From positions 2,046,001 to 2,110,000 of the forward strand of contig NZ_BAAAPK010000001.1 in the NCBI RefSeq assembly GCF_039531105.1: a stretch of DNA of 64,000 bases, written 5' to 3'. The notes beneath the pieces were generated by a model. It was given only the letters and a program-made list of their open reading frames with translations. It was not told the origin of the DNA and did no database searches. A program made the translations under genes and the position numbers. Positions 18,137 to 27,377 of this stretch are shown here, in pieces. The DNA is from Microbacterium lacus. GTDB taxonomy: Bacteria; Actinomycetota; Actinomycetes; Actinomycetales; Microbacteriaceae. The stretch's first letter is position 1. The number at the start of each line of letters is the position of its first letter.

Positions 18137-20529
18137 GCGCGGCTCCCGTCGTCCGGCACGGTCGGGATGAGAAGCGCGACGGGGTAGGTCGCCATCACCT
18201 CGGAGAGCGGAACGGGACCGCCGGCGTACGTGCGACCGGTGAGGACGTCGATGACAGGAGCAGACCGCAGCATCACCGCGGTGTCGCCCCATCCGCCGCG
18301 CCTGGTCAGACCGATCGGGAGACGCGTGGCGATGCTCACCGCTCCCCCGCGATCGAAGGCGACGACGTGATCGGCGGCGGCCCCGACGGCGGTGACCGGG
18401 GTGTACCGCGTGAACAGATCGGGCCGATCTCGGCGCAGACGCAGCGCGCGCGAAGTGACGAGGAGCTTGGCGGCGCCCGTCACGTCGACGGACGGAAGCT
18501 CACCCCCGGCGGCATCCAGCTGCGCCAGCATCCGTCGGCGCTCCGCGAAGTCGACGGCGCGTCGGTTGTCCGGGTCGACCAGCGAGGTCGCCCAGAGTTC
18601 GGAGCCCTGGTACACGTCCGGGACGCCGGGAGCGGTCAGCTGGATGAGTTTGGCGGACAGGCCGTTCGACCAGCCGTCGGCGGCGATCTCCGCGACGAAG
18701 TCCTCGATCACGCGACGCAGCGACGGGTCGTCGAACACGGCGTCGACCGTCGCGTGCATGCGCCTCTCGAACTCCTCATCCGGGTCCCACCACCCGGTGG
18801 CTTCCGCGGCCTCCCGCGACGCCTTCTCCGCGTAGGCGTGCACGCGATCCCGCGTCACCGGCCACGCTCCGATCACGGCCTGGTAGAGCAGAGAGTCGAA
18901 CGGCCCGTGACCGGTCGACGAAACGGCGCGCAGCGCGTCCAGGACCTCGGCCCAGCGCCCGGGGATCTCCGCGAGCACGTCGAGCCGGGCGCGGACGTCT
19001 TCACCGCGTTTGGTGTCGTGCGTGGACAGCGTCGTCATCGCATCCGGCCAGCTCGCCTGACGATGGGCGAGCGCGGCGTGGAAGCCGCGCGTGGTCAGGG
19101 CGAACTGCGTGGGGTCACCGCCGACCTCGGTCAGTGAGCCGAGCCGGGTGTAGCGGTAGAACGCGGTGTCTTCGACGCCCTTGGCCATCACCGGGCCCGT
19201 GGTCTGCTGGAAACGCCGCGCAACGGGCCGTGTCGGATCGGCGAGGATCGGCACGAGCGCCTCGATCGCGGCCGAGAGGTCGGGGCGGTGAGCGGATGCC
19301 GCGGCCGCGGCCGCATCGAGGTGCTCGCGTCCGGCCGGCAGGTACGACCGGTAGACGGGGAAGCACGCGAGGAGCTCGGCGAGGGCGTCGTGCGCACGGG
19401 CGGGATCCAGATCTCCGGTGCCGTCCAGCTCGCGCACGAGTCGGGCGATCTCCGAGCCCTGGATCGTGTCGGCGATCATGCGCTTCGTGTCGTGGATCAG
19501 TTGCGCGTAGTCCGCGGGATCGTCGCCCACGTCGCGAAGCCGGGCATCCAGCCGGGCGAGCGCATCTTCCCCGGTCGGATCGATCAGCACGCGCTCGACC
19601 TCGCCGAGCGCGTCATAACCCGTCGTCCCCGCGGTGTCCCACCATCCGGGCAGCGTTTCGCCGTGCTCGAGGATCTTCTCCACGAGCACGTAGGCACCCT
19701 GCGTCGCCTCCGCGAGGCGCGCGAGATAGGCACCGGGATCCAGGAGTCCGTCCGGGTGATCCACGCGCAGGCCGTCTGCGAGGCCGTCGCGCACCCAGGT
19801 CAGGATCTCCGCGTGGGTCCGGTCGAACACCCAGGGGATCTCGACGCGGACGCCCGCGAGGGTCGTCACGGCGAAGAAACGCCGATAGTTCAGCTCGCCG
19901 GCCTCGCGACGCCAGAAGATCGCCTCCCAGTGCTGCCGGGTGAGGATGCGGGCGATGACCGCCGGATCGTCCCGCGCACTGTCGTCCGACGTCACGGACC
20001 CGGGCGCGAGCGGAAGCTCGTGCTCGTCGTAGAACCGCACCACGCCGTCGGGTGACGATGGTGTCGGAGTCGGGTCGATCACGACCTGGCCGTCGGCGAT
20101 CACCTGCGCGATGTCGGCTCCGAGGATCGGAACGCGGACACGACCCTGTCCGAACTCCCAATCGATGTCGAAGGCCTCGGCGTAGCGCGACGCGCGGCCC
20201 TCGCTGAGCACGCTCCACCACCACGGGTTCTCCTCGGGAGCGGAGATCCCCATGTGGTTGGGCACGATGTCGACCAGGATGCCGAGCCCGGCCGCTCGCG
20301 CGGCGGCGGCGAATCTCACCAGGGCGTCACGTCCGCCGCGGTCCGGATCCACCTCGCCCGCATCCACGACGTCGTAGCCGTGGTCGGAGCCGGACGTGGC
20401 TTTCAACAGTGGCGAGAGGTACGCCCACGAGACGCCCAGATCACGGAGATAGTCCGTCACCTCGGCGGCGGCATCCAGATCGAAGCTCTTCCTGATCTGC
20501 AGGCGGTAGGTCGATCGGGGTGCGCTCAT
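18133..20529 (-). CDS. treY: malto-oligosyltrehalose synthase
   Basis: Isomerises the reducing-end glucose of an alpha-1,4-glucan into a terminal trehalosyl unit. It is a GH13 enzyme of 798 residues with [35 protein letters not shown] at the N-terminus, the [14 protein letters not shown] motif, [13 protein letters not shown] (nucleophile region), [27 protein letters not shown] (acid/base Glu), and [18 protein letters not shown] at 20529; treZ follows with overlap and glgX precedes with 2 bp, so the three are one transcript. Confidence 0.97.
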   Translation of the reverse strand: MSAPRSTYRLQIRKSFDLDAAAEVTDYLRDLGVSWAYLSPLLKATSGSDHGYDVVDAGEVDPDRGGRDALVRFAAAARAAGLGILVDIVPNHMGISAPEENPWWWSVLSEGRASRYAEAFDIDWEFGQGRVRVPILGADIAQVIADGQVVIDPTPTPSSPDGVVRFYDEHELPLAPGSVTSDDSARDDPAVIARILTRQHWEAIFWRREAGELNYRRFFAVTTLAGVRVEIPWVFDRTHAEILTWVRDGLADGLRVDHPDGLLDPGAYLARLAEATQGAYVLVEKILEHGETLPGWWDTAGTTGYDALGEVERVLIDPTGEDALARLDARLRDVGDDPADYAQLIHDTKRMIADTIQGSEIARLVRELDGTGDLDPARAHDALAELLACFPVYRSYLPAGREHLDAAAAAASAHRPDLSAAIEALVPILADPTRPVARRFQQTTGPVMAKGVEDTAFYRYTRLGSLTEVGGDPTQFALTTRGFHAALAHRQASWPDAMTTLSTHDTKRGEDVRARLDVLAEIPGRWAEVLDALRAVSSTGHGPFDSLLYQAVIGAWPVTRDRVHAYAEKASREAAEATGWWDPDEEFERRMHATVDAVFDDPSLRRVIEDFVAEIAADGWSNGLSAKLIQLTAPGVPDVYQGSELWATSLVDPDNRRAVDFAERRRMLAQLDAAGGELPSVDVTGAAKLLVTSRALRLRRDRPDLFTRYTPVTAVGAAADHVVAFDRGGAVSIATRLPIGLTRRGGWGDTAVMLRSAPVIDVLTGRTYAGGPVPLSEVMATYPVALLIPTVPDDGSRA

Positions 20530-20531
20530 CG

Positions 20532-22736
20532 CTACCGCTCCATCTCCTGCTTGGGCGACTGCCCCGGCATGGATCCCTCCGCGAGGGCCGCGAGCGAAGC
20601 CGCCACGGAATGGTCGACCTCGGGCTCGGGAAGGTCGTGCTCGCACAGCACGACGAGGGACTTCGCGTGCAGGCGCACGATGGAGCCCGGTTCGTGCGGA
20701 TCGCTGTCGGCGAGATCTCCCGCGGTGTCGACGAGCACGTCCCACTTCGGGCTGTACTCGACAGCGGGGATCGTGAAGTCCATGATGTCGTCACCGGCGT
20801 TGAACAGCACGATGAAGTGCTTGTCCTCGATGGGCTCGCCGCGGCGGTCGCGCTCACGGATGCCGCGGCCGTTCAGGAAGACGCCCACCGCCCGCCCGAA
20901 GCCGGAGTCCCAGTCCTCGGGCTGCATCGCCGTACCGTCCGGTCGCAGCCAGGCGATGTCGGGCAGTCCCTGACCGACCTCCATCCGGACGGGGCGCCCG
21001 TTGAAGAAGCGGCGGCGGCGGAACGTGGGGTGATCGTGTCGCAGCCGTGCCAGCGCGGCGGTGAACTCGATGAGCGGCTGGTCCACGTTGGACCAGTCGA
21101 CCCAGGTCAGTTCGTTGTCCTGCGCGTAGCCGTTGTTGTTGCCGCGCTGCGTGCGGCCGAGCTCGTCGCCGTGCAGGAGCATCGGGACGCCCTGGGAGAG
21201 CAGCAGCGTGGCGATGAAGTTGCGCTGCTGCTGGGCGCGCATCGTGTTGACCGTCGGATCGTCCGTGGGGCCCTCGACGCCGAAGTTCATCGACCGGTTG
21301 TGGGACTCTCCGTCGTTGTTGTCCTCGCCGTTGGCCTCGTTGTGCTTGTCGTTGTAGCTCACGAGGTCGCGCAGCGTGAACCCGTCGTGCGCCGTGACGA
21401 AGTTGACCGAGGCGACCGGACGCCGTCCGGAGTGCTCGTACAGGTCGGCCGAACCGGTCAGACGCGACGCGAACTCGCCGAGCGCCTGCGGCTCGCCCCG
21501 CCAGAAGTCGCGGACCGTGTCTCGATACTTGCCGTTCCACTCGGTCCACTGCGGCGGGAAATTGCCCACCTGGTAGCCGCCGGGGCCGATGTCCCACGGC
21601 TCGGCGATGAGCTTGACCTGCGAGACCACCGGATCCTGCTGCACGAGCTCGAAGAACGTCGAGAGCCGGTCGACCTCGTAGAACTCGCGGGCGAGTGTCG
21701 AGGCGAGATCGAAGCGGAAGCCGTCCACGTGCATCTCGAGCACCCAGTAGCGCAGGGAGTCCATGATGAGCTGCAGCGTGTGCGGGTTGCCGACGTTCAT
21801 GCTGTTGCCGGTGCCCGTGTAGTCGGTGTAGTACCGCTTGTCGTCGTCCTCGAGCTTGTAGTACGCGACGTTGTCGACGCCCTTCATGGACAGCGTCGGA
21901 CCCATGTGGTTGCCCTCCGCCGTGTGGTTGTACACGACGTCCAGGATGACTTCGATGCCCGCGGCGTGGAGCGTGCGCACCATGCCCTTGAACTCCTCGA
22001 CCTGCTGACCGCGCTCTCCGGTGGAGGCATACGTGTTCTGCGGCGCGAGGAAGGCGATCGTGTTGTAGCCCCAGTAGTTGGACAGCCCCTTCTCCTGGAG
22101 CGTGGAGTCGTTGACGAACTGGTGCACCGGCATGAGCTCGATCGCCGTCACACCGAGCTTCTTCAGGTGGTCGATGATCACGGGGTGCGCGATGGCGCTG
22201 TAGGTTCCCCGGATCTCCTCGGGGATCCCCGGGTGGGTCTCGGTCAGGCCCTTGACGTGCGCTTCGTAGATGAAGGACTCGGAGTAGGGGGTCTTCGGCT
22301 GACGATCCCCCGCCCAGTCGAAGAACGGATTGACGACGACGCCCGTCATCATCGACGACGCCGAATCCTCGTCGTTGCGGGAGTCCGGATCGCCGAACGT
22401 GTAGCCGAAGACCGGCTGACCCCACTTCACCTGGCCGTCCACGGCCTTGGCGTACGGGTCCAGCAGCAGCTTGTTCGGGTTGAACCGTGCCCCGGTCGCC
22501 GGGTCGTTCTCGCCGTGCACCCGGTAGCCGTACCGCTGACCCGGACGGACCTGCGGCAGGTAGACGTGCCACACGAAGGCGTCGACCTCACGCACCTCGA
22601 TGCGGGTCTCCTTGCCGCGGTCTCCGAACAGGCAGAGCTCGACGCGCTCTGCGCCCTCGCTGAACAGCGCGAAGTTCGTGCCGTTTCCGTCAAAGGTCGC
22701 TCCGAGCGGGTAGCTCGATCCGGGCCAGGTCTGCAC
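20532..22736 (-). CDS. glgX: glycogen debranching enzyme (isoamylase), GlgX/TreX type
   Basis: Cleaves alpha-1,6 branch points of glycogen, here supplying linear maltodextrins to TreY/TreZ. It is a GH13 enzyme with an N-terminal CBM48-like domain (about 1-130, YPLGATFDGNGTNFALFSEGAERVELCLFG), then VILDVVYNHTAEG, DGFRFDLASTLA (nucleophile), LIAEPWDIGPGGYQ (acid Glu) and NFVTAHDGFTLRDLVSYN. 734 residues. I start it at GTG 22736 because GGAGG lies 4 bases upstream and the conserved QTWPG-YPLGATFDG begins there; the frame is open further upstream. Confidence 0.95.
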   Translation of the reverse strand: MQTWPGSSYPLGATFDGNGTNFALFSEGAERVELCLFGDRGKETRIEVREVDAFVWHVYLPQVRPGQRYGYRVHGENDPATGARFNPNKLLLDPYAKAVDGQVKWGQPVFGYTFGDPDSRNDEDSASSMMTGVVVNPFFDWAGDRQPKTPYSESFIYEAHVKGLTETHPGIPEEIRGTYSAIAHPVIIDHLKKLGVTAIELMPVHQFVNDSTLQEKGLSNYWGYNTIAFLAPQNTYASTGERGQQVEEFKGMVRTLHAAGIEVILDVVYNHTAEGNHMGPTLSMKGVDNVAYYKLEDDDKRYYTDYTGTGNSMNVGNPHTLQLIMDSLRYWVLEMHVDGFRFDLASTLAREFYEVDRLSTFFELVQQDPVVSQVKLIAEPWDIGPGGYQVGNFPPQWTEWNGKYRDTVRDFWRGEPQALGEFASRLTGSADLYEHSGRRPVASVNFVTAHDGFTLRDLVSYNDKHNEANGEDNNDGESHNRSMNFGVEGPTDDPTVNTMRAQQQRNFIATLLLSQGVPMLLHGDELGRTQRGNNNGYAQDNELTWVDWSNVDQPLIEFTAALARLRHDHPTFRRRRFFNGRPVRMEVGQGLPDIAWLRPDGTAMQPEDWDSGFGRAVGVFLNGRGIRERDRRGEPIEDKHFIVLFNAGDDIMDFTIPAVEYSPKWDVLVDTAGDLADSDPHEPGSIVRLHAKSLVVLCEHDLPEPEVDHSVAASLAALAEGSMPGQSPKQEMER

Positions 22737-22782
22737 GTCGCCTCCATCGCTGACCACCTCGAGAGGAGGGGTCGGGAGTCCC

Positions 22783-22788
22783 AGATTA
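22783..22788 (-). promoter_or_regulatory. candidate -10 of the glgX-treY-treZ operon
   Basis: Minus-strand TAATCT, which would put transcription start about 40 nt before the glgX GTG, between the trmD stop and glgX. Confidence 0.4.
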
Positions 22789-22827
22789 CTGGCCGTGGCG
22801 GGCACCGTTTCGCCGCCGGACGAGCCG

Positions 22828-23547
22828 CTATGATGCCGGTTCGCCGGCGTTCTCGCCCGGGATCCGCAGATCGGGCCGGCGAACCTTCGTCCGCTCGATC
22901 TGCTGCGCGCGGCGCCACTGCGCGATCGCCGCATGATTGCCGCTCAGGAGCACGGCGGGAACCTCGACTCCGCGCCACACCGCGGGCTTGGTGTACGAGG
23001 GGTACTCCAGCAGGCCGTCTTCGTGCGACTCCTCAACGAGGCTCTCCGGATTGCCCACGACGCCGGGGATGAGTCGCCCAACAGCCTCGATGATCGCCAT
23101 CGCGGCCACTTCGCCGCCGTTGAGGACGTAGTCGCCGAGGCTCACGAGTCGCACCTCGCCGAGCGATGCGGCGTGCGCGAACACGCGCTCGTCGATCCCC
23201 TCGTAGCGGCCGCACCCGAAGACGAGGTGGTCGCGCGCGACGAACTCGCGGGCGGTGGCCTGCGTGAACACCTCACCCGCGGGCGAGGGGAAGACGAACA
23301 GCGGGCGGCCGGGCGCGGCATCCGTCGCGATGTCATCCAGCGCCGCGCCCCAGGGCTCGGGTTTCATCACCATTCCGGCGCCGCCGCCGTACGGGGTGTC
23401 ATCGACCGTGCGGTGACGGTCGCTCGTCCAGTCGCGCAGGTCGTGCACGCGCACATCGAGCAGGCCCTGTGCACGAGCCCTGCCGAGCAGGGAGACGTCG
23501 AGGACGTCGAAGAACGAGGGGAAGATCGAGACGACGTCGATGCGCAC
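22828..23547 (-). CDS. trmD: tRNA (guanine-37-N1)-methyltransferase
   Basis: Methylates G37 of tRNAs that read CNN codons, preventing frameshifts. SPOUT knot enzyme: [49 protein letters not shown], the knot residues [15 protein letters not shown] and [29 protein letters not shown]. 239 residues from a GTG start 1 bp after rimM. The catalytic Asp equivalent ([18 protein letters not shown]) is present. Confidence 0.97.
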   Translation of the reverse strand: MRIDVVSIFPSFFDVLDVSLLGRARAQGLLDVRVHDLRDWTSDRHRTVDDTPYGGGAGMVMKPEPWGAALDDIATDAAPGRPLFVFPSPAGEVFTQATAREFVARDHLVFGCGRYEGIDERVFAHAASLGEVRLVSLGDYVLNGGEVAAMAIIEAVGRLIPGVVGNPESLVEESHEDGLLEYPSYTKPAVWRGVEVPAVLLSGNHAAIAQWRRAQQIERTKVRRPDLRIPGENAGEPAS

Positions 23548-23548
23548 G

Positions 23549-24226
23549 TCAGGCCTCGTCGGCGTCGTCCGGGTCAACGGGTGCCGAGAGGTCGGCATCC
23601 GATTCATCCTCGTCGTCGGCGGGGAGGTCCTCGAACAGACCAGCGGGGGGTGTCACCGTCACACGCCCGGCGCGCACGTCGACCTCGGGGACGATCGCCT
23701 TCACGAACGGGACGAGGACCTCGCGATCGCCGTCGACGCGCACGGTCAGCAGGTCCTGAGCCGGGAAGTGCTCGACGCGGACGACTCGCCCGACCACGCT
23801 GCCGTCGCGGATGACCTCGAGTCCGACCAGCTGGTGGTCGTACCAGGCGTCCTCTTCGGCCGCGTGGGGCTCGTCGTCCTGGTCGATCCACAGGATCGCC
23901 CGCACGAGCTCCTCGGCGGCCGTGCGGTCATCGACACCGTCGAAGAACGCCACCGGGTGCGAGTTCATCCAGCGGAACTCCCGGACGGTGAGCGTCTTGC
24001 CGTGCCACGGAGACGCTTCGGGCACCTGGAGCGTGAACGACGCACCGGGGACGAACCGACCCTCCGGGTCGTCGGTGTAGAGCTCGAGCTTGAGCGCACC
24101 CTTCAGTCCGTGCGCCTTGACCAGACGGCCCACGCGCAACTGCGTCTTGGGCTGACGAGGCGGTCGGGCGGAAGACGCCGCAATCGGCGCCGCCTCGTCG
24201 GGTGCGGCGTTCTCGGGGACCGACAC
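23549..24226 (-). CDS. rimM: ribosome maturation factor RimM
   Basis: Assists late assembly of the 30S head with S19. The N-terminal RimM domain starts at about residue 32 ([27 protein letters not shown]) after an Ala/Pro-rich extension, and the PRC-barrel domain carries [34 protein letters not shown]-terminal tail is strongly acidic ([11 protein letters not shown]). 225 residues. GTG start; adjacent genes lie at 1 bp on both sides. Confidence 0.95.
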   Translation of the reverse strand: MSVPENAAPDEAAPIAASSARPPRQPKTQLRVGRLVKAHGLKGALKLELYTDDPEGRFVPGASFTLQVPEASPWHGKTLTVREFRWMNSHPVAFFDGVDDRTAAEELVRAILWIDQDDEPHAAEEDAWYDHQLVGLEVIRDGSVVGRVVRVEHFPAQDLLTVRVDGDREVLVPFVKAIVPEVDVRAGRVTVTPPAGLFEDLPADDEDESDADLSAPVDPDDADEA

Positions 24227-24227
24227 G

Positions 24228-24461
24228 TCAGTCGTCCGCGACGTCGACGCGGACGCGCCGGCCGTCGGCGAGAGCCGCGATGAGGGTGCGAAGGGCTTTC
24301 GCCGTGCGGCCGCCGCGCCCGATCACACGACCCCGGTCATCGGGGTGCACGTGGATCTCGAGGACGTCGCCCCGCGGCGACGTCGACGAACGGATGGACA
24401 CGTCGTCCGGGTGATCCACGATCCCCTTGACGACGTGCTCGAGCGCAGCGGACAGCACCAC
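24228..24461 (-). CDS. khpA: KH-domain RNA-binding protein KhpA
   Basis: A 77-residue KH-domain protein (formerly YlqC). The KH signature LEIHVHPDDRGRVIGRGGRTAKALRTLIAAL contains the GxxG loop (IGRGG). It is a global RNA-binding protein that pairs with KhpB in other Gram-positive bacteria. GTG start. It lies between rpsP (2 bp) and rimM (1 bp), its usual place. Confidence 0.93.
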   Translation of the reverse strand: MVLSAALEHVVKGIVDHPDDVSIRSSTSPRGDVLEIHVHPDDRGRVIGRGGRTAKALRTLIAALADGRRVRVDVADD

Positions 24462-24463
24462 GA

Positions 24464-24871
24464 TTACTCTGCGTCGGTCGAGGCGTCGGCGTCGGCGTCC
24501 GCCGCAGGCTCGTCGGCCTTCTTCTCGGCCTTCGGCTTGATGACGACCTTGCTCGCGTCGGCTTCGAACGCGGCCTTGGGCTCCTTGACCTTCACGGTCG
24601 AGACGGCGTTCGCATCGCCCTTGAACTTGCCCCAGTCGCCGGTGAGCTTCAGCAGCGCCGCGACCTGCTCGGTCGGCTGCGCGCCGACGCCGAGCCAGTA
24701 CTGCGCGCGCTCGGAGTCGACCTCGATGTACGAGGGCTCCTCGGTCGGGTGGTACTTCCCGATCTCCTCGATGACGCGGCCGTCGCGCTTGGTGCGCGAG
24801 TCGGCGACGACGATGCGGTAGTACGGCGCGCGGATCTTGCCCATGCGCTTGAGACGGATCTTGACAGCCAC
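24464..24871 (-). CDS. rpsP: 30S ribosomal protein S16 with acidic tail
   Basis: Small-subunit protein S16. Residues 1-80 are canonical ([73 protein letters not shown]). The 135-residue length reflects a C-terminal tail of about 45 residues rich in Lys then Asp/Ala. The GTG start at 24871 has AGGAG six bases upstream, so it is preferred over earlier in-frame codons. First gene of rpsP-khpA-rimM-trmD. Confidence 0.97.
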   Translation of the reverse strand: MAVKIRLKRMGKIRAPYYRIVVADSRTKRDGRVIEEIGKYHPTEEPSYIEVDSERAQYWLGVGAQPTEQVAALLKLTGDWGKFKGDANAVSTVKVKEPKAAFEADASKVVIKPKAEKKADEPAADADADASTDAE

Positions 24872-24997
24872 GATTCTCCTGAATGGTGTGAAGTGAGATG
24901 AACTGGTCGCCTGGAGAGTGGGGTGCACACCCGGCGGAAGCTCCAAAGGAGGATCACCGAGCTGGATAGAGGGTCGAGCAGGGTGATCCGACCCGCA

Positions 24998-25003
24998 ATT
25001 CTC
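24998..25003 (-). promoter_or_regulatory. candidate -10 of the rpsP operon
   Basis: Minus-strand GAGAAT, about 125 bp upstream of the rpsP GTG. No clear -35. It would give a leader of about 115-120 nt. Confidence 0.4.
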
Positions 25004-25096
25004 TCATAACGCGGAGCCTGGTGCGAACCGGCACGGCCGCGTGACGCCCGGTGTCGTCCCGCCGTCCGGTTGCGCGGGGCGGCGGCATCCGCGTGT

Positions 25097-25102
25097 CAAA
25101 CT
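25097..25102 (+). promoter_or_regulatory. leaderless -10 hexamer of the YbdK-type ligase
   Basis: CAAACT ends 6 nt before the ATG at 25109, the same spacing as the other predicted leaderless genes; the hexamer is a weaker match than TANNNT. Confidence 0.45.
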
Positions 25103-25108
25103 GTGCGC

Positions 25109-26272
25109 ATGACGGTGCCCTTCGCGACTTCGGCGCGATCCTCGGTCGGTCTCGAATGGGAACTCATGCTCGCCGACGGCGCGACGGGCGATCTCGTGCC
25201 GCGCGGACCGGACGTCCTCGCGCTGCTGGAGGAGCGCACGGCGCTCGAGCGCTACACCGTGACCGGTGAGCTCCTCACCAACACGGTCGAGGTCACGAGC
25301 GGCATCGGCGACACCGTCGCCGCGGCGGTGGACGACATCGCCGACGGCATCGCCGCAATCCGCACCGTGACCGATCCGATGCAGGTCGAGCTGCTGTGCG
25401 CCGGCAGCCACCCGTTCGCGCAGTGGTACGACCAGCAGGTGACCGACAAGACCCGCTACCACACGCTGATCGAGCGGACGCAGTGGTGGGGCCGGAACAT
25501 GATGATCTGGGGCATCCACGTGCACGTCGGCGTGGAGGATGTGAACAAGGTCATCCCGATCATCAATGCGCTCTCGGTGTATCTCCCCCACCTGCAGGCG
25601 CTCTCCGCCTCCAGTCCCTTCTGGGCCGGTGAGCGCACCGGGTACGCCTCGAACCGGTCCCTCGTGTTCCAGCAGCTGCCGACCGCGGGACTCCCGTGGC
25701 CGCTGAAGTCCTGGGCGGAGTTCGAGGGCTATCTGGCCGACATGGTCGCGACGGGCGTCATGGCGGACGCGAGCGAAGTGCGCTGGGACATCCGCCCCGC
25801 GCCGCGCTGGGGCACGATCGAGGTGCGTGCGTGCGACGGCATGTCGACGCTTCCCGAACTCGCGGCCGTGGCCTCGCTCGTGCAGGTGCTCGTGGAGCAC
25901 TTCTCGCGCGAGCTCGACGAGGGGCGCGACCTGCCGACGATCCAGCCGTGGTTCGTGCGGGAGAACAAGTGGCGCGCGGCCCGCTACGGGCTGGACGCCC
26001 GCGTGATCGTGGATCGCGCCGGGCGGCAGGTGCCCGTGCGGGAGCACCTCGCGGAGACGATCGAGCACCTCGCGCCCGTGGCGGTCGACCTGCACTGCGC
26101 GCGCGAGTTCGCGGGTCTGCGCACGATCATGACCGAGGGGGCGAGCTACGCACGCCAGACGACCGTGGCGGATGCCGCCGCCGGAGATCTCCGCGAGGTC
26201 GTGGCGCATCTGATCCGTGAGTTCCGCGCCGGTCCCACGCTGCGCGAGCACCTCGCGGCTCTCCCCCACTGA
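25109..26272 (+). CDS. YbdK-type carboxylate-amine ligase (glutamate-cysteine ligase-like, type 2)
   Basis: ATP-dependent ligase of the GCS2 family. The protein begins near the fold's first strand (SSVGLEWELMLAD), with LTNTVEVTSGIGDTV, the WGRNMMIWGIHVHVGVED core, and WDIRPAPRWGTIEVRACDGMSTL late. 387 residues. Some relatives have weak gamma-glutamylcysteine activity in vitro, but actinobacteria use mycothiol, so the in-vivo role is unresolved. It is a single gene, divergent from rpsP. Confidence 0.88.
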   Translation: MTVPFATSARSSVGLEWELMLADGATGDLVPRGPDVLALLEERTALERYTVTGELLTNTVEVTSGIGDTVAAAVDDIADGIAAIRTVTDPMQVELLCAGSHPFAQWYDQQVTDKTRYHTLIERTQWWGRNMMIWGIHVHVGVEDVNKVIPIINALSVYLPHLQALSASSPFWAGERTGYASNRSLVFQQLPTAGLPWPLKSWAEFEGYLADMVATGVMADASEVRWDIRPAPRWGTIEVRACDGMSTLPELAAVASLVQVLVEHFSRELDEGRDLPTIQPWFVRENKWRAARYGLDARVIVDRAGRQVPVREHLAETIEHLAPVAVDLHCAREFAGLRTIMTEGASYARQTTVADAAAGDLREVVAHLIREFRAGPTLREHLAALPH

Positions 26273-26280
26273 CCGCTGCG

Positions 26281-26347
26281 CCGGAATTCGCCGCATCCGC
26301 AGGACAGTTCGCGGACGATCCTCCTGTGGATCGGGTGTTCGCCTGCG
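26281..26347. repeat. copy A of stem-loop repeat, downstream of DUF559-type gene
   Basis: About 67 bp that match 27299-27365 at roughly three positions in four, ending in an identical 16-bp block (26332-26347). On the minus strand a 9-of-10-bp stem (ATCCACAGGA with TCCTGCGGAT) encloses a loop containing CGTCCGCG. Confidence 0.6.
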
Positions 26348-26348
26348 T

Positions 26349-27215
26349 TCAGGCGGCGAGGTGCAGACCCTGCGCCACCGCGCTCATGATGGTGGCTTCC
26401 ACGTGGGCCCAGTCGAAGAGCACCTGCTGGTAGTCGAAGCGCAGGACGGTGTAGCCCAAGAGCACCAGACGCGCGTCGGCACGGATGTCCGTACGCCGCT
26501 GCGCGGCATCCGCATGGTGAGTGAAGCCATCGATCTGCACGATGAGCCGCTCGCCGATGAGGGCGTCCACCGGACGATCGTCGATCCAGACCTGCTGGCG
26601 CACCACAAGCCCGTACGGACGCAACCTGTCGATGAAGATCGTTTCCAGGCCCGAGTCGGAAAGGGCTCCCACGCGTGCGGCGAGGCGCTGCGCGGAGCGC
26701 GACCGCCACATCACCCGCCTCAGGGCAGCGACGCTCGTCGCGCCACTGCGCACGGCGGACTCCCACACGGCCAAGGCGGATTCGAACGGCAGGCAGCGGT
26801 CGACCGCCTCGAGCACATCGATCATCGGGTCGATGAGGGCGTAGCGCGCAACCGGCGCCGGCGGTGTGCTCCAGTGCAGCACCAGCCCCGTCCCATGTCG
26901 CGCCGAGGAGGAGGGAACCCGCACGTGCGCCCGCGACCCGGTCTCGTGGTCGGGCACCCACAGCCCGAGCGTCCGGGCGGCGCTCACGCACGTCAGACGC
27001 CCGCCGGCGCCGGCCGCGAGACGGAGGAGCGGGTCGCTGCGGCGTGCGCTCAACCAGCCGCGAGAAAGTCTGACCACGTGTCCGCCGGCGACCTCCTGGC
27101 GGATCGCGTACTCGGTATAGCCCGCGTCCAACGCCTGGGAGCGGTGCGCAAGTCCCGAGCGAGCGGTGAGCCAATCGGAGAGTCGGAGGAGCGGCATCCG
27201 CAGAGCATGCCCCAC
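26349..27215 (-). CDS. AbiEi-type wHTH / DUF559 (Vsr-like nuclease fold) protein
   Basis: A 288-residue protein with an N-terminal winged-helix region (about 10-90, like the AbiEi antitoxin N domain) and a C-terminal DUF559-type PD-(D/E)XK-like domain (about 190-288) with SGLETIFIDRL, VDALIGERLIVQIDGFTHH and the GYTVLRFDYQQVLFDW end. Such proteins are common and variably present in actinobacteria; a role in phage defence or a transposable-like cassette has been suggested but not shown. GTG 27215 is chosen because TGAGG lies 7 bases upstream. Two copies of a hairpin repeat flank it. Confidence 0.72.
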   Translation of the reverse strand: MGHALRMPLLRLSDWLTARSGLAHRSQALDAGYTEYAIRQEVAGGHVVRLSRGWLSARRSDPLLRLAAGAGGRLTCVSAARTLGLWVPDHETGSRAHVRVPSSSARHGTGLVLHWSTPPAPVARYALIDPMIDVLEAVDRCLPFESALAVWESAVRSGATSVAALRRVMWRSRSAQRLAARVGALSDSGLETIFIDRLRPYGLVVRQQVWIDDRPVDALIGERLIVQIDGFTHHADAAQRRTDIRADARLVLLGYTVLRFDYQQVLFDWAHVEATIMSAVAQGLHLAA

Positions 27216-27298
27216 CCCATCGCCTCACCGCGCGCGGGATGCGGCCGGCGGTGGAAGGATGCCGCACACGCCGACCTGGGGAGGAGCGGTCGCTTCGG

Positions 27299-27365
27299 CT
27301 GGCCTTCGCCTACTCTGCAGGACCAAACGCGGACGTTCCACCTGCAGACCGGGTGTTCGCCTGCG
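27299..27365. repeat. copy B of stem-loop repeat, upstream of DUF559-type gene
   Basis: Second copy, in the same orientation, with a perfect 8-bp stem (TCTGCAGG/CCTGCAGA on the minus strand) and the same CGTCCGCG loop. It lies 12 bp past the ffh stop, offset 1018 bp from copy A. Confidence 0.6.
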
Positions 27366-27377
27366 CCGGCGAGGAGG

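Noticed and set aside
20520..23072. 850-codon open frame antisense to glgX
   Set aside because: Same shadow effect; glgX has the complete GH13 motif set and proper operon junctions.
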